A stretch of 64,000 nt of DNA from Typhlomys cinereus. Its lineage: Eukaryota > Chordata > Mammalia > Rodentia > Platacanthomyidae. Each line of letters starts with the position of its first letter. The stretch's first letter is position 1. A model generated the notes under the pieces. The model ran no database searches and was not told the origin of the DNA. It was given only the letters and a program-made list of their open reading frames with translations. Below, in pieces: positions 34,101 to 44,095 of this stretch. The DNA lies in contig JALPQD010000637.1 in the NCBI GenBank assembly GCA_023101885.1, forward strand, positions 371,508 to 435,507. The letters are read 5' to 3'. A program made the translations under genes and the position numbers.

Positions 34101-35237
34101 ATTTTGTTAATTTGTGTTTTCTCTTTCTTGCTTTCAGTTAATTTAGCTAGGAGTGTATCAATCTTACTGATTTTTTCAAAGAACCAGCTTTTTGACAGGT
34201 TGATTCTCTGTATCATTTTCCTAATCTCAATTTCGGATATTTCTCTCCTTATTTTGCTAATCTCCTCTCTTCTACTACTTTTGGGGTTAGATTGCTCTAG
34301 TGTCTCTAAAGCTTTAAGCTGGCTTTAATTATTTATTTGCATTGTTTCCATTTTTTTGATGTAGGCATCAAGAGCTATGAACTTACCTCTTAGGACAGCT
34401 TTCATTGTGACCCAAAGATTTTGATAAGTTATATTTTCATTATCATTCACTTCCAGGAGATCTGGAATTTCCTTTGTAATTTCTTTCTGAATCCAATTCT
34501 CATTCAGCATCACAGTGTTTAGTTTCCAGGAGTTAGTGTATCTTCTGTTGTTTGTTGTGTTGTGGATGTCAAGCTTTAGACCATGATAGTCTGATAGGGT
34601 ACAGGCTAGAATTTCAACTTTTCTGTATATGTGGAGATTCATTTTGTGGCCCAAAAAATGTGATCGATTTTGGAGAAAATTCTGTGTGTTGCTGAAAAAA
34701 AAGTATATTCTTTGGTGTGTGGATGAAAAGTTTGATAGAGATCTGTAAGGTCCATTTCAGTAAGAGTTTGATTACATTCCAATGTGTTTCTGTTAAGTTT
34801 TTTATCTGTTGATCTATCCCATGTTGAGAGGGCGGTGTTGAAATCCCCAAGAATTGTCATTTGGGGGTTGATTTCTCATGTTAGCCACTGTAGTATTTGG
34901 TTAATGAATGTGGAGGGGCCCTGTATTAGGTGCATATATGATCAGTATTGTGAAGTCTTCCTGGTGTATTATACCTGAGACTAAAATGTAGTATCCATCT
35001 GTGTCTCTTATGATTTTTTTTGGTTTGAAGTCCACTTTGTCTGATAGCATATGGCTACCCCTGTCTGTTTATTGCTCCATTAGCTTGCAGGATTTTGGAC
35101 CAGCCTTTTATTTTTAGGATGTGCCTATCTTTTGTGGTGAGATGAGTTTCCTGAAGGCAGCAGATTGATGGGTTGTGATTTTTTAATCCAAGTTTGTAAT
35201 CTGTGTCTCTTGGTTGGTGAATTAATTCCATTGACAT
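31170..35237 (-). pseudogene. L1 ORF2 (endonuclease-reverse transcriptase), broken
   Basis: ORF2 encodes the apurinic-type endonuclease, reverse transcriptase and C-terminal domain that drive target-primed reverse transcription. Visible in order: the start near 35237 with NPSICCLQETHLT; the endonuclease core with LGDFNT (about 34834-34851) and SKIDHIFW; RT blocks in 33998-33294 with [20 protein letters not shown] and [14 protein letters not shown]; and the RT catalytic FADD at 33214-33203 ([11 protein letters not shown]), just left of the frame end. The C-terminal part has [11 protein letters not shown] and IAKSWNQPKCPT. At least eight frame blocks are needed to cover it, and a SINE at 32840-33162 splits the RT/C-terminal region. 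Catalytic signatures survive, but the ORF is dead. The retained protein signal suggests moderate age. Confidence 0.9.
32840..33162 (-). mobile_element. Young SINE inserted in L1 ORF2
   Basis: Flanked by a perfect 16-bp duplication TCCTGGTGGAGTTTTT (32824-32839 and 33163-33178). T run, (ATT)n tail, (TG)n, a CpG-rich body and a tRNA-like head ending CCAGCCC. It postdates the L1, and is about 93% identical by eye to the SINE at 17410-17705. Confidence 0.95.
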
Positions 35238-35329
35238 TTAATGAATTTAATGGGGAAATTATTTTTAATATGGACATTTTTTATGTTTAGTGGCTTTTTT
35301 AGTGTATTATTTGGCTTTTAGGTTTTGGT

Positions 35330-36308
35330 GGTATTATACTTCCCTTTTGTCCTCCTGGATATGCTTATTTTTTTCTTCAAGCTTAAGTATCATTTCTAAC
35401 ATTTTTTGAAGGCCGGGTTTGGTAGACAGGTAAGCCTTCAAGTTGTCTTTGTGCTGGAAATCTTTTCTTTCTCCCTCCCAGTTTTATCAGGTATAAAAGC
35501 CTGGGTTAATATTTTTGCTCATTCAATAGTTGAACTATGTCTCTCTAAGCTCTTCTTGCTTTTACTGTTTCCATTGAGAAGTCATTTGTTATTTTAATAG
35601 GTTTACCTTTAAAAGTGACTTGTTTTTTTTCCCTTAAAGCTCTCAGCATCTTTTCTTTGTCTTGAATGTGGATTGTTTTGACTATTATTTGTCATGGGGA
35701 GTTTCTATTTCAGTCATATCTGTTTGGGGGTGCGGAATACCTCTTGTATTTGGATGGGCCTCTCATTCTTTAGATGAGGGGAGTTTTCATTTATGATAAT
35801 TTGAAAAATTTCCTCAGGTGTGGTATTTTGGGATTCTTGCTCTGGTATTCCATGAATACGCATGTTAGGCTTCTTCAGGGTGTCCCATAACTCTTGAATA
35901 TTTCTCTCAAGTATCTTTTTGGTTTTAACAATCTCTTCCATTGAGCTGGTTAATACTTCCACTTTGTCTTCAAGATCTGAAATTCTATTTTCTGCTTCGT
36001 TAGTTCTGCTGATAAGACTCTCTGTTGAATTCTGGGTTGAAGATAACTTGTCTTTGTTCAATTTTAAACTCTGCCTGAGACTGTTTTAACTGCTCTATGC
36101 CTATTTTTGTTTCTTGACCTGTTTTTCTCAACTCCTCCAAGTATCTCTTGTGTTCCTGTTCAAAGTGGTTGATGCGGTTATTTAACTCCTCCTGGATTTC
36201 CTCTTTCATAGTATTGATCATGGTAATGATTATACTTTGAAAGTCATTATCTTGGGCCTGGCTTTCTTGGTTATTTTCTGTGAATTTGTTCTGGTTGGAG
36301 TCTATCAT
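35330..36308 (-). pseudogene. L1 ORF1 (RNA-binding chaperone), broken
   Basis: ORF1 protein is the coiled-coil trimer that coats L1 RNA. Frame 36308-36000 gives a hydrophilic, Glu/Gln-rich N-terminal coiled coil. Frame 36061-35714 continues it (ENRISDLEDKVEVL) into the RRM-like domain (MRIHGIPEQESQNTTPEEIF, IQIQEVFRTP). The C-terminal domain continues below 35700 in shifted frames (MLRALREKKQVTFKGKPIKI), with an in-frame stop and further frameshifts before about 35340. Not functional. The start at 36308 is the first ATG seen and may not be the ancestral one. Confidence 0.82.
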
Positions 36309-37122
36309 TATGGATTAATTCTTTTGGTGGGAGATTTGTTTTCTTGGGTTTTATTTCTCATGGATCTGCACTTTGACTTGGGCATTATCGTTTTGTCTCT
36401 TAAGACCTTTTGGTTTCTATGTGTTTTTGACTGAACTGATTTAGTTGATATTACTACTCTCAGGCCGTTATTACTAGTGTTTGCCTTGGAGTTGGATACT
36501 TTTGTCTGTTATTGTTATTTCCCAGATGAGGCTATTAGACTTTTACTACATCAATTAAGCCAGGTTTAGAAGACAGGGGGTGAATATCAGTATGGTAGTG
36601 CACTTTTACGATTTAGTACCTTGATGTTAGGTGAGGGTGAGTGGTATAGTCCCTGAAGTTGTATATGTTTTGGGGGTGGCTATATGGAAAGTTAATCTTC
36701 AGTGATTAATAATTGAAAGGAGGAGGGTGGTAAAAAATGGGTTTACTTATATTTGGGCTGGATGTGAAGAATGTTTCCCATGCGATAGGATGATTTTAGA
36801 GGACTTCAGATGTATGGCCTTTGTCCCCTAGAGCTTTGCTTGGGTTTCCTTTGGACTCTGTTGAATTCTGAGGAGCAGTGTGTCTCCCTGGACCGTGAGC
36901 GAGCATCCTGGACTGGCCGGAGGGGCAGAGGGGCTGATGGTGGTGGTGGAGGGCTTCCCCTGGGACTTGGGGCATGGCTTAGTGGCACACCAAAGATCGG
37001 GGTAGCCTGGGTGGTGCTCAGGTTGGCTGGTGGGAGGAGTTGGGAGGAGTGAGTGACCTGGAGGCTGGTGGAACTTACAGTGAGCGAGTGTCCTGTCCTG
37101 AGTGGGCGGGAGGGGCAGAGGG
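36309..37122 (-). promoter_or_regulatory. L1 5' UTR with two partial GC-rich monomers
   Basis: About 810 bp between ORF1 and the 5' target duplication. Two related GC-rich blocks are visible (plus strand about 36893-36930 and 37080-37120), both with GTGAGCGAG, a CCTG step and GGAGGGGCAGAGG. This suggests a tandem-monomer type L1 promoter. It would drive transcription leftward. Confidence 0.6.
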
Positions 37123-37136
37123 TGCTGCTCTGTCTT

Positions 37137-40100
37137 AACTTCAGGTACTCGTTTCTAAACTTTGACAACGTTTTGGCCAGGGGCAAATATTTGTTGAGCA
37201 TTCTGGATATGCTGGGACTTTCCTGTATTCTTGGAATAGCAGGCAATAAGAAATGCAAGGTCACACTCATGAAACTTAAAGCCAATATAAACACGGAATA
37301 ACAAATGAGCAAACATATGAGCACCACCATAGGGGAGACAGACCGGTTGTGATCTCTCATTGCGGAGGATCCTAAGGGCTCAGACATCTCTTAAAGGTGT
37401 CACGTCAGGTACAAATTTGATGAGTAGAGGTAGAATGATAGAGGATTTGGGAAGAAAGGCATACAGTGGGGAAGAGGCAGCTGGTTGGAAAGCCCAGAGC
37501 TACAGCAAACACTGTATTTAAGGAGATGAAAAAAGTAAAAAAAGGGATGATGACAAGGAGAGAGGGAGAGAAAATACAAGGATATACATGAGCGTAGTCT
37601 ATTTGTTGACTTCAAATGCTGTCAAAGGCTAAAGCACCTCTGACAATTTGAGAAAGACAACAAGCAAAACTGCCTACACTTTCTCATGATGGTTGAATCA
37701 ACCTGGAATGCTGCGGATTAATTATGCTCGTGTGAAGATGTATCTGAAGTTTCACTTATAAACTCAGAAGTTAGGCAAGAGTTCCTATTTGTTTGTCACC
37801 TTTAATGGAGATAATATCTTTAAGTTTAGGGGCACAGGTTATTTCTTTTCCTGCTCTGAGAACTCTTCTTTTTTTACACTAAATTTTTATGTTTGATTTA
37901 TGCTCCCTCATTTGAACAGAAACAACTTTTTTCCTCTTCCAATAATATATTTTTATATCCATTAGGCCATAAGAAGTATCAAAGAATGTTTTTCCTCTGT
38001 TTACTGTTGGCTATGTTCATATGTCTAGCCCATACCAACTATTCAATTTTTTTATTGTATGAATGAACTAAAGTATCTGTGTAGGAGGGGGATCCTAGTA
38101 ATTTTCTTAAGTCCTTCCATCTCTTTACTCTATAAAACAAAAATGGGTCAGTTGATGGCTGTTGTCAAAAACATAATACTCCTACTCTGCCACAGAGAAT
38201 GGAGCATGGGGTAGCAGTTCTCAAGAAAAGCCCGTTTGCATTCAGCCAAAGGACGCCGAGCAGGTCTGATCTTCTGCAGTCCTGACACTAACACTATAAC
38301 AAGGAAGGCAAGGCAGCATCGATACACTGTGAAGTTACACCCAAGGGCCACAGTGCATAGCGTCAGATTTCTAACCAGCTGCTTTTCTGGGAAACAGCTG
38401 CATCCCCAGTTATGTATTGTGTAACTGCGTGGCCAACACACCAGATAAAGGATGCTGTGCTTTCTGTTACGTTGGAAATGTTACAGAACAGAACTGTGAC
38501 ATCAGGAGATGAGCAATATTGTTTTTAAAATGAAGGATTAGGACAAGGAATTTGGGGTGTAAAGCAATTTCTTACCTAAAATAAATTCCTTGGACAGCCA
38601 TTGGTGAGACATTTAAGGCTTGATAGTTACCTTGCTTGGTGACACTCTCTCAGACCGAGAGACTTTTTCCTACCACTTCTTTGTTGTTTAGCACTTAGAA
38701 TAAAAAAAAAAGTTTGAAGGTTTCCATATTGCTAAGTTTACTTCCTTTGAAAAGGAATTTGCAGCCATTTTTCCTTCTAGTTTACTCTCTTACCAGTTTG
38801 GAAAGGGGGTTTTGGCAGCTGGCAGGTCTGTTTACTCCATCAAGGAGGCCTTGGTGCATGTGCTAAAAGTTTCCCACACATAAGGCACAGTAGGACCCTG
38901 GATGTTTTTGTGCTTTTCCTTGATGATGGCCCTGATTTCTTTATCTCTAGTAGGTAGGCATTAAAATAAAGATCAGGCTAGTTAGTAAGTTGCTCAGTTC
39001 TATAAGATTATTTGGTACAAATAAGTGTTTATTTCTTATAATGTAGGATCAATTTCTCCTTAGCATTATTAAGGCATTCGAATTTTTGAGAGTTGAAATG
39101 TTGCTTGAGAGTTGATTGTTGTGTACCCATTCTACTGAGTCAAATTGTCACTTCCGTCGTTATAATGCAGGATGTTTGCTTTCTGTAATACTGAGATTTA
39201 AGAATATGTCAAAATAGGGATACCACCAAATTCATAGATTCTTTTATTTTTAATCTATTGTATTTAATGTAAATGGGAAGTTTAAAAGGTTAATTTTGAG
39301 AGTATCATGACTTTTATTTATAAATCCCAGTTAGCAAGTTAATAAATATTTAAGAAAAACAAATCAAAAACCAATTTACAGGGGTAATAAGTGACCATCA
39401 TTAAGATAAAAGTAATTATCCTCATAATCAAGTTTTGGGAGGAGTATGTTATTTGAGATGGATAGGAAGAAAGAGAGTGTTGCTTAGTCATTTTGACCCA
39501 AACTGTAATTTATTTCCCTAGATATTTATCCATTTACTATGCTATGTTGCAATGTTAATATTTTCATTTATAATTATAATTATTACAATTGTACTTTTGA
39601 AAAACCTATTACATATTTTCCTTTTTACATTCTATTACTGACACAATTAATAAATGACTTTTGTATATTTCAACTCATTAATGATGTGTGAATAATTTCC
39701 TTTTGCTATTTAAATAAAAACACTAGTTTCCTTTTCCTTGTATATTAGTAAAAAAATAATTTGTCAAAGCACCAGAAAATTATACAGGCAAATGTGTGGA
39801 GTTTGGTAACGGCATTGAATTCACCATGTCTACCTAAGCTGCAGGTCATTAATTTCTGAACTATTACATTTATGTACTCTGTCAAGGAATTTGATATTTT
39901 AATGTGAATAAGCACTATTCATCAGTTTGTTACTCATTTCAAACTCTTATTTGGCTATAATACGATGAGAAGCTGGCTCTGTGCTCTCTCCACTCTTGTT
40001 TTTGAAGTAGACTAAATCCCAGTGTGGAGGGATACACTCTCCAGGGCACATGAAGAGATCTGAAACCCTCACTGCTCTCTGAGCCCAGTCTCCTTCTGCT

Positions 40101-40346
40101 GGGCTTACAGGGAACAGGAGTTTTCTACTTGCACCGTTTTCTAAGTCCCTTCATTCTGGACTCCCAGAATCCTGTCCATCCATGCTGGGACACAGATGAG
40201 CTGTCCACAGTGGAGTGGAATCCTCCACACCCTCCTCCATGCTGAGCTTGCCTCTCTGACCCATCACACCGATGGGAACTTGCCCTTCATCAAGAGAATG
40301 TTTTACCTCTTCATTTGCTTTGTATGGCAATGATCTACATATGATC
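37137..40346. other. Long AT-rich unassigned stretch
   Basis: About 3.2 kb. 37380-37620 may be an old repeat paired with 23770-24060. The rest, especially 38500-39950, is AT-rich with no recognised repeat or ORF longer than about 100 codons. It may be older unique sequence. Confidence 0.4.
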
Positions 40347-40362
40347 AAAGAGTACAGTAAAA

Positions 40363-40618
40363 GAGATGGGGTTAAGACTCTGCCTCGAAAGCAGAAGGTC
40401 CTGAGTTTGGATCCCAGGTCCCACGTAACAAATGCCAGGTGGAAAAGGCATGCACCCACACTTCCCACCCTGGTGGGCAGAGCCTGGGAAATCCCAGAGG
40501 GAAGCAAGGAGGTAGAAGCAATCTAGAATGATTCCTGAAGTCACTCTTGGTCCTCCAAAGAGACTCACGGTACCCTCTGATACACACACACAAAACATAT
40601 AAAATAAATAAGTGAATA
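40363..40618 (+). mobile_element. Lineage-specific SINE, sense, with target duplication
   Basis: Starts GAGATGGGGTTAAGACTCTG (the head has a short deletion), then GGATCCCAGGTCCCACG, GTGGGCAGAGCCTGGGAAAT, GATACACACACAC and an A-rich tail. Flanked by AAAGAGTACAGTAAAA (40347-40362) and AAAGAGTACGGTAAAA (40619-40634), 15/16 identical. Confidence 0.9.
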
Positions 40619-40634
40619 AAAGAGTACGGTAAAA

Positions 40635-40953
40635 CTCTGAGAGGAAAAGACTTTCTTGACGGAAGCAAACTTTTTCTTTTTTTTGGAAGCAAACTTTTTC
40701 AAGCAGCATGAGTTTCATATATTCTGAGAATCAGCGGGTGTCTCGTCCTTTAAGGCAAGGATGTTAGGTTACGGTGTACGTGGTGCTGGCTGGTTGTCGT
40801 GTGCTGCTTACGTGGGGTGGTCCCAGGCTTCAGACCAAGCTTGTGGTCTCTGAGTGTCCTCCCAAGGACAAGCTTGCACCCTGGCCTATGGGAAGGACAG
40901 AAGTCAGGGAAACAGCCAGAGAGTGAAAGTGTCCTGTCCCTGGGGACAGGGAG
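40635..40953. other. Unassigned sequence
   Basis: Nothing recognised. Confidence 0.4.
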
Positions 40954-41352
40954 TGTCACAGTCGCCTGCAGGTTGCTGATAAATGACCATCAGATGGCTT
41001 AAGGGGTTCCTGGTTACAGTTCTCAGTCCATCTTGACAGGAGAGCTCACACCAACACCAGGGCCAAGGATACTGGCCACAACATCACTGCATGACAGCTG
41101 AGAGAGGGACGATCCTTACCTGCCAGACCAGCATGTCTGGCCAAGTACACAGAAGGATGCTGACTCTCTCAACCAGCTCTATCTCTTTTATTCTAGGGCC
41201 TAGTCCCACCCACCATGGGCTGGGCCTTCTCCATCAGCTAGACAATCTCCTGCAGGTTTGCTCTAGGCTTAACTCAACTACTAATTCTCCACAAATGTGG
41301 CCAGAGCTCAAACCCTCAACCGTCAAATTGACACCTGTGCCCAACCATGCCA
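40954..41352 (-). mobile_element. Solo MaLR-type LTR with perfect 5-bp duplication
   Basis: 399 bp, TGTCACAG to CCATGCCA on the plus strand. Flanked by GGGAG at 40949-40953 and 41353-41357. Close to the 3' LTR at 25757-26179 along its whole length, including GTTGCTGATAAATGACCATC and GCCAGACCAGCATGTCTGGC. It marks recombination of a provirus to a solo LTR. Confidence 0.88.
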
Positions 41353-41573
41353 GGGAGGGACTGTGGAGTGAAGCGTCATGTTCCCACTCACAGCGGGGCA
41401 GCAGCCCACTCACAGGTACCTTCCACAGCTTGCCTCTCAGCTTGTTGGTCTCATGGTGTAAAAGCCCCTGTGATGGGACCCAGCTGGTCAGAAGCTCACT
41501 GTGGAGAGAAGCTCTGCTCTCCAGATCTCTCCACAGGGACCCTGCCTGACTGCCTTCTTGGGACTTCCCTAGT

Positions 41574-41590
41574 CCCCCCCCCCCCCCCCC
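41574..41590. repeat. C17 homopolymer
   Basis: Seventeen consecutive C. The minus strand is a G-run. Confidence 0.95.
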
Positions 41591-41861
41591 GGTGTGACGA
41601 TGGTTTGCTCTCCATTGGTTGTTTTCCTTCCTGCTTTTGCTACTATGTGCTTAATATGGTCACTTATTTGAACCTCAAAGTGGGGTTGTCATAGGGAGAT
41701 CATTCTCCAGACCACACAGAGCACACGCAATGATGGACGGCAGAGTGTGGGACCACAGCCCTGTGCCTCAGTCTCCCTGACCCTTGGCTCTCTCTCTGTG
41801 ACCGGATCAGATCCTTTCGCTCTTTGGAGGGAACTGTTCAGAGTGGGCCTACTTTATCTGT

Positions 41862-41985
41862 TCACCCTTGTTTAATTCCCATTTTTATAGAAGTAAAACG
41901 AGTGAGTGATTTGCACATTTTCCAGAAGTTGCCTAGTTGCCTGCTAAAGCCAGGAAGATTAGAACTGAGGTGTGACTATTGGTGA
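41862..41985 (-). repeat. MIR SINE remnant
   Basis: CCCATTTTTATAGAAGTAAA, then GTGATTTGCACATTTTCCAG and GATTAGAACTGAGG follow the antisense MIR order. Old and diverged. Confidence 0.55.
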
Positions 41986-42429
41986 CTTGTGATGATTTTC
42001 TTAAATATCACTAGATGCAACCACCTGTTTTCTGTCCGTTTATCTTAGATAAATGCAGACTTGTTCTGCACTAACTGGAATAATGAAAGATAATACTGTA
42101 TTTTAAACCTGAGATGATGGTCTTGTGACCACAGCGAAGCTAGAAAAATCAGGCTATTAATTGTCTCACACTGAAAAAAATGTCAACTTCTGCATTACAA
42201 ATGTGCTGACTGGCTAGCTTCCTGCTTAGATTTTTTTCTTGAGACTTTTCAGTACTTAACGGCTTTCTACATTTGAAAACCCAGTCTAATTATGGTTTGA
42301 CTTTTTGTATAACCCTTTTATGTATTTCATGAGGAGTTGTTAACTACGAATTGTATTTGGCAGCCCGAAACTTAACTTCCTGTATTATATGGCAATGGTA
42401 AGAAGGTGATAATGGGTCTTTCTTAAATT

Positions 42430-43035
42430 ACACGACTCTCTTCCTCATGGTTAAATAATACTTTGTGATGCATGTATGCCACATTTTATTTATTCTTCTA
42501 TTGATGGATTCCTAGGCCAGTTCCATATTTTTACATTTTTATTAAATTAAATATTTATATTTATATACAGGGCTACCATCAACGTGGTATTCACATCTCT
42601 GTTGTATGCTAATTTTGATTCCTTTGGTATATATCTAGGATTGGTATGGGTCTTCAGTATTGATTTCTGTAGTGGTTGTACTAATTTACATTCCCATCAA
42701 CATTGGAGAAGGGTCACTTCCCGTGCTTATCCTAGCCAATATTGCCTGAGCATTTGTTGGAGAATGGATTGTATGTCAATGTGTATACCAAATTGGGGGA
42801 ACCAATCTTCCATTCCCCCCACCCCACCTCCATCAACATCAACACTCATCACTCTCTAAGGGAGTGTGGGGCTATTTGTACTTCTTGGTAACTGTCTGTT
42901 CACTTCATTCACCCATTTATTGATCATATTATTCATTTGATATTTGTTTATATTCATCCATAGTAATTTGTAGTAATTTTATGATATTCATTTGGCCTAG
43001 TTTATTGGTTCTTTCTATATTCTAGATCTTGTCTG
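42430..43035 (-). repeat. Old L1 (L1M-like) 3'-region remnant
   Basis: TTCTATTGATGGATTCCTAG, GTACTAATTTACATTCCCAT, and CTTTCTATATTCTAGATCTT are standard antisense landmarks of the old L1 ORF2 end. Confidence 0.65.
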
Positions 43036-43039
43036 CTGT

Positions 43040-43265
43040 CCAATGAACAGGTAGCGCTGTTGAAATCTCTCAGCTGGTGAGGTAACTTGATATACCATGG
43101 GGACCTGAGCCCCCACAGGAGTAGACAGGTCAGAGTGAACCCTGGGATCCACAGAATCACATGGGCAGAAAGGTGGGAGGGAGTGGGAGAGAGTAGTGAA
43201 GGGAAAAGAGGGATGGAAGCAAGGGGGGGGGAGAAGCTGGGATGAATACCCAATATGCTTCTAAA
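43040..43265 (+). repeat. Possible L1 3' UTR fragment, sense
   Basis: GGTAACTTGATATACCATGG followed by a purine-rich GGGAGGGAGTGGGAGAG tract and an A-rich end is like a sense L1 3' UTR. Confidence 0.4.
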
Positions 43266-43734
43266 AGTAGAAGAAAAGAAATCTCTCAGCTGGCCTGCAT
43301 CTGACATGAGGCAGGACACTCTCAGGCCCTGTGATGGTTCTTGTTTTCAGATAAGTAATTGGAACCCTGTTGCCAACAATAGTCCCCACCCCACGTTGGC
43401 GACTGCCTGTACCATTCCAGGTCACAGGCAAAGGGTCTAGTGGGCTTCTTCTCCTGCGCCGGCCTGCCAGACAGGAACAGTCCCTGTCACACTGAAGCTC
43501 TGCACCATATTTAAGGCTGGGAGAGCTGTGGAGTTCTCCCATGGTGAGGACAACTCATCCGTGGCCATCGGGCCTGCCGTGGGTGCTGCATGCCCATTGT
43601 GGAGTAGAGGACTGTGTGTAACTCTTTGGTTCTGTCTTTTTGCTTTTCCCCAGTTTTTAGCTGTTTTGTTACTTCTTGATTATCAGTGTTCTTCCTCTTA
43701 TTCTCAGAATACATTCTCTCCTCTGTTACTTTCT
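43266..43734. other. Unassigned sequence
   Basis: Mixed composition. Nothing recognised. Confidence 0.4.
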
Positions 43735-44095
43735 TTTTCCACTTGCAAATGTACATGTCTGTGGTGTGCATGCCTAAGTATTCATGTTCACATATGTGTG
43801 GGTTCCTGTGTATGTAGAGGCACGAGGTTGATATTGGGAATCATCCTTGATGTCTTTTCCACCATTTTTTTTTGAGGCAGCATCTCTGATGAGACCCACA
43901 GCTCTTCAGTGTGGATGTCGAAGTAGATGGTCTTGCTAGGCAGCTTGCTCCGGGGATCCCCAGACTCTGCCTTCTGAGGCTAGAATTGCTCTCTTGACAT
44001 TTACTGGAGGCCTGGTAGGGATCTGAACTCCGGTCCTATGGCTTTCTATTCAAGTTCTTTAACCACTAAGCCATCTCCCTATCCAAACCACTGCT
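43735..44095 (-). repeat. B3-type SINE with an adjoining SINE tail
   Basis: 43866-44095 has TTTTTTTTGAGGCAGCATCT, CCCCAGACTCTGCCTTCTGA, GGGATCTGAACTCCGGTCC and a terminal CATCTCCCTATCC, the antisense B3 order. 43735-43862 carries a GTGTGGGTTCCTGTG...GGAATCATCC stretch like the body of the lineage-specific SINE. Confidence 0.5.

Larger units (their letters stand above)
30127..37122 (-). mobile_element. Structurally full-length LINE-1, frame-broken
   Basis: About 7.0 kb including a 323-bp SINE, so roughly 6.67 kb of L1. On the minus strand the order is 5' UTR (37122-36309), ORF1 (36308 to ~35330), ORF2 (35237 to ~31170), and a ~1-kb 3' UTR ending in poly-A (T run 30127-30133). A perfect 14-bp duplication TGCTGCTCTGTCTT lies at 30113-30126 and 37123-37136. 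The reconstructed target (minus strand TT|AAGA) fits the L1 endonuclease preference. Both ORFs carry stops and frameshifts, so it cannot move on its own. Confidence 0.93.

Noticed and set aside
36806..37387. 193-codon minus-strand frame with hydrophobic N-terminus and Pro/Ser-rich tail
   Set aside because: It starts in flanking DNA, crosses the target duplication at 37123-37136 and runs into the L1 5' UTR, so it is a chance frame over an insertion junction.
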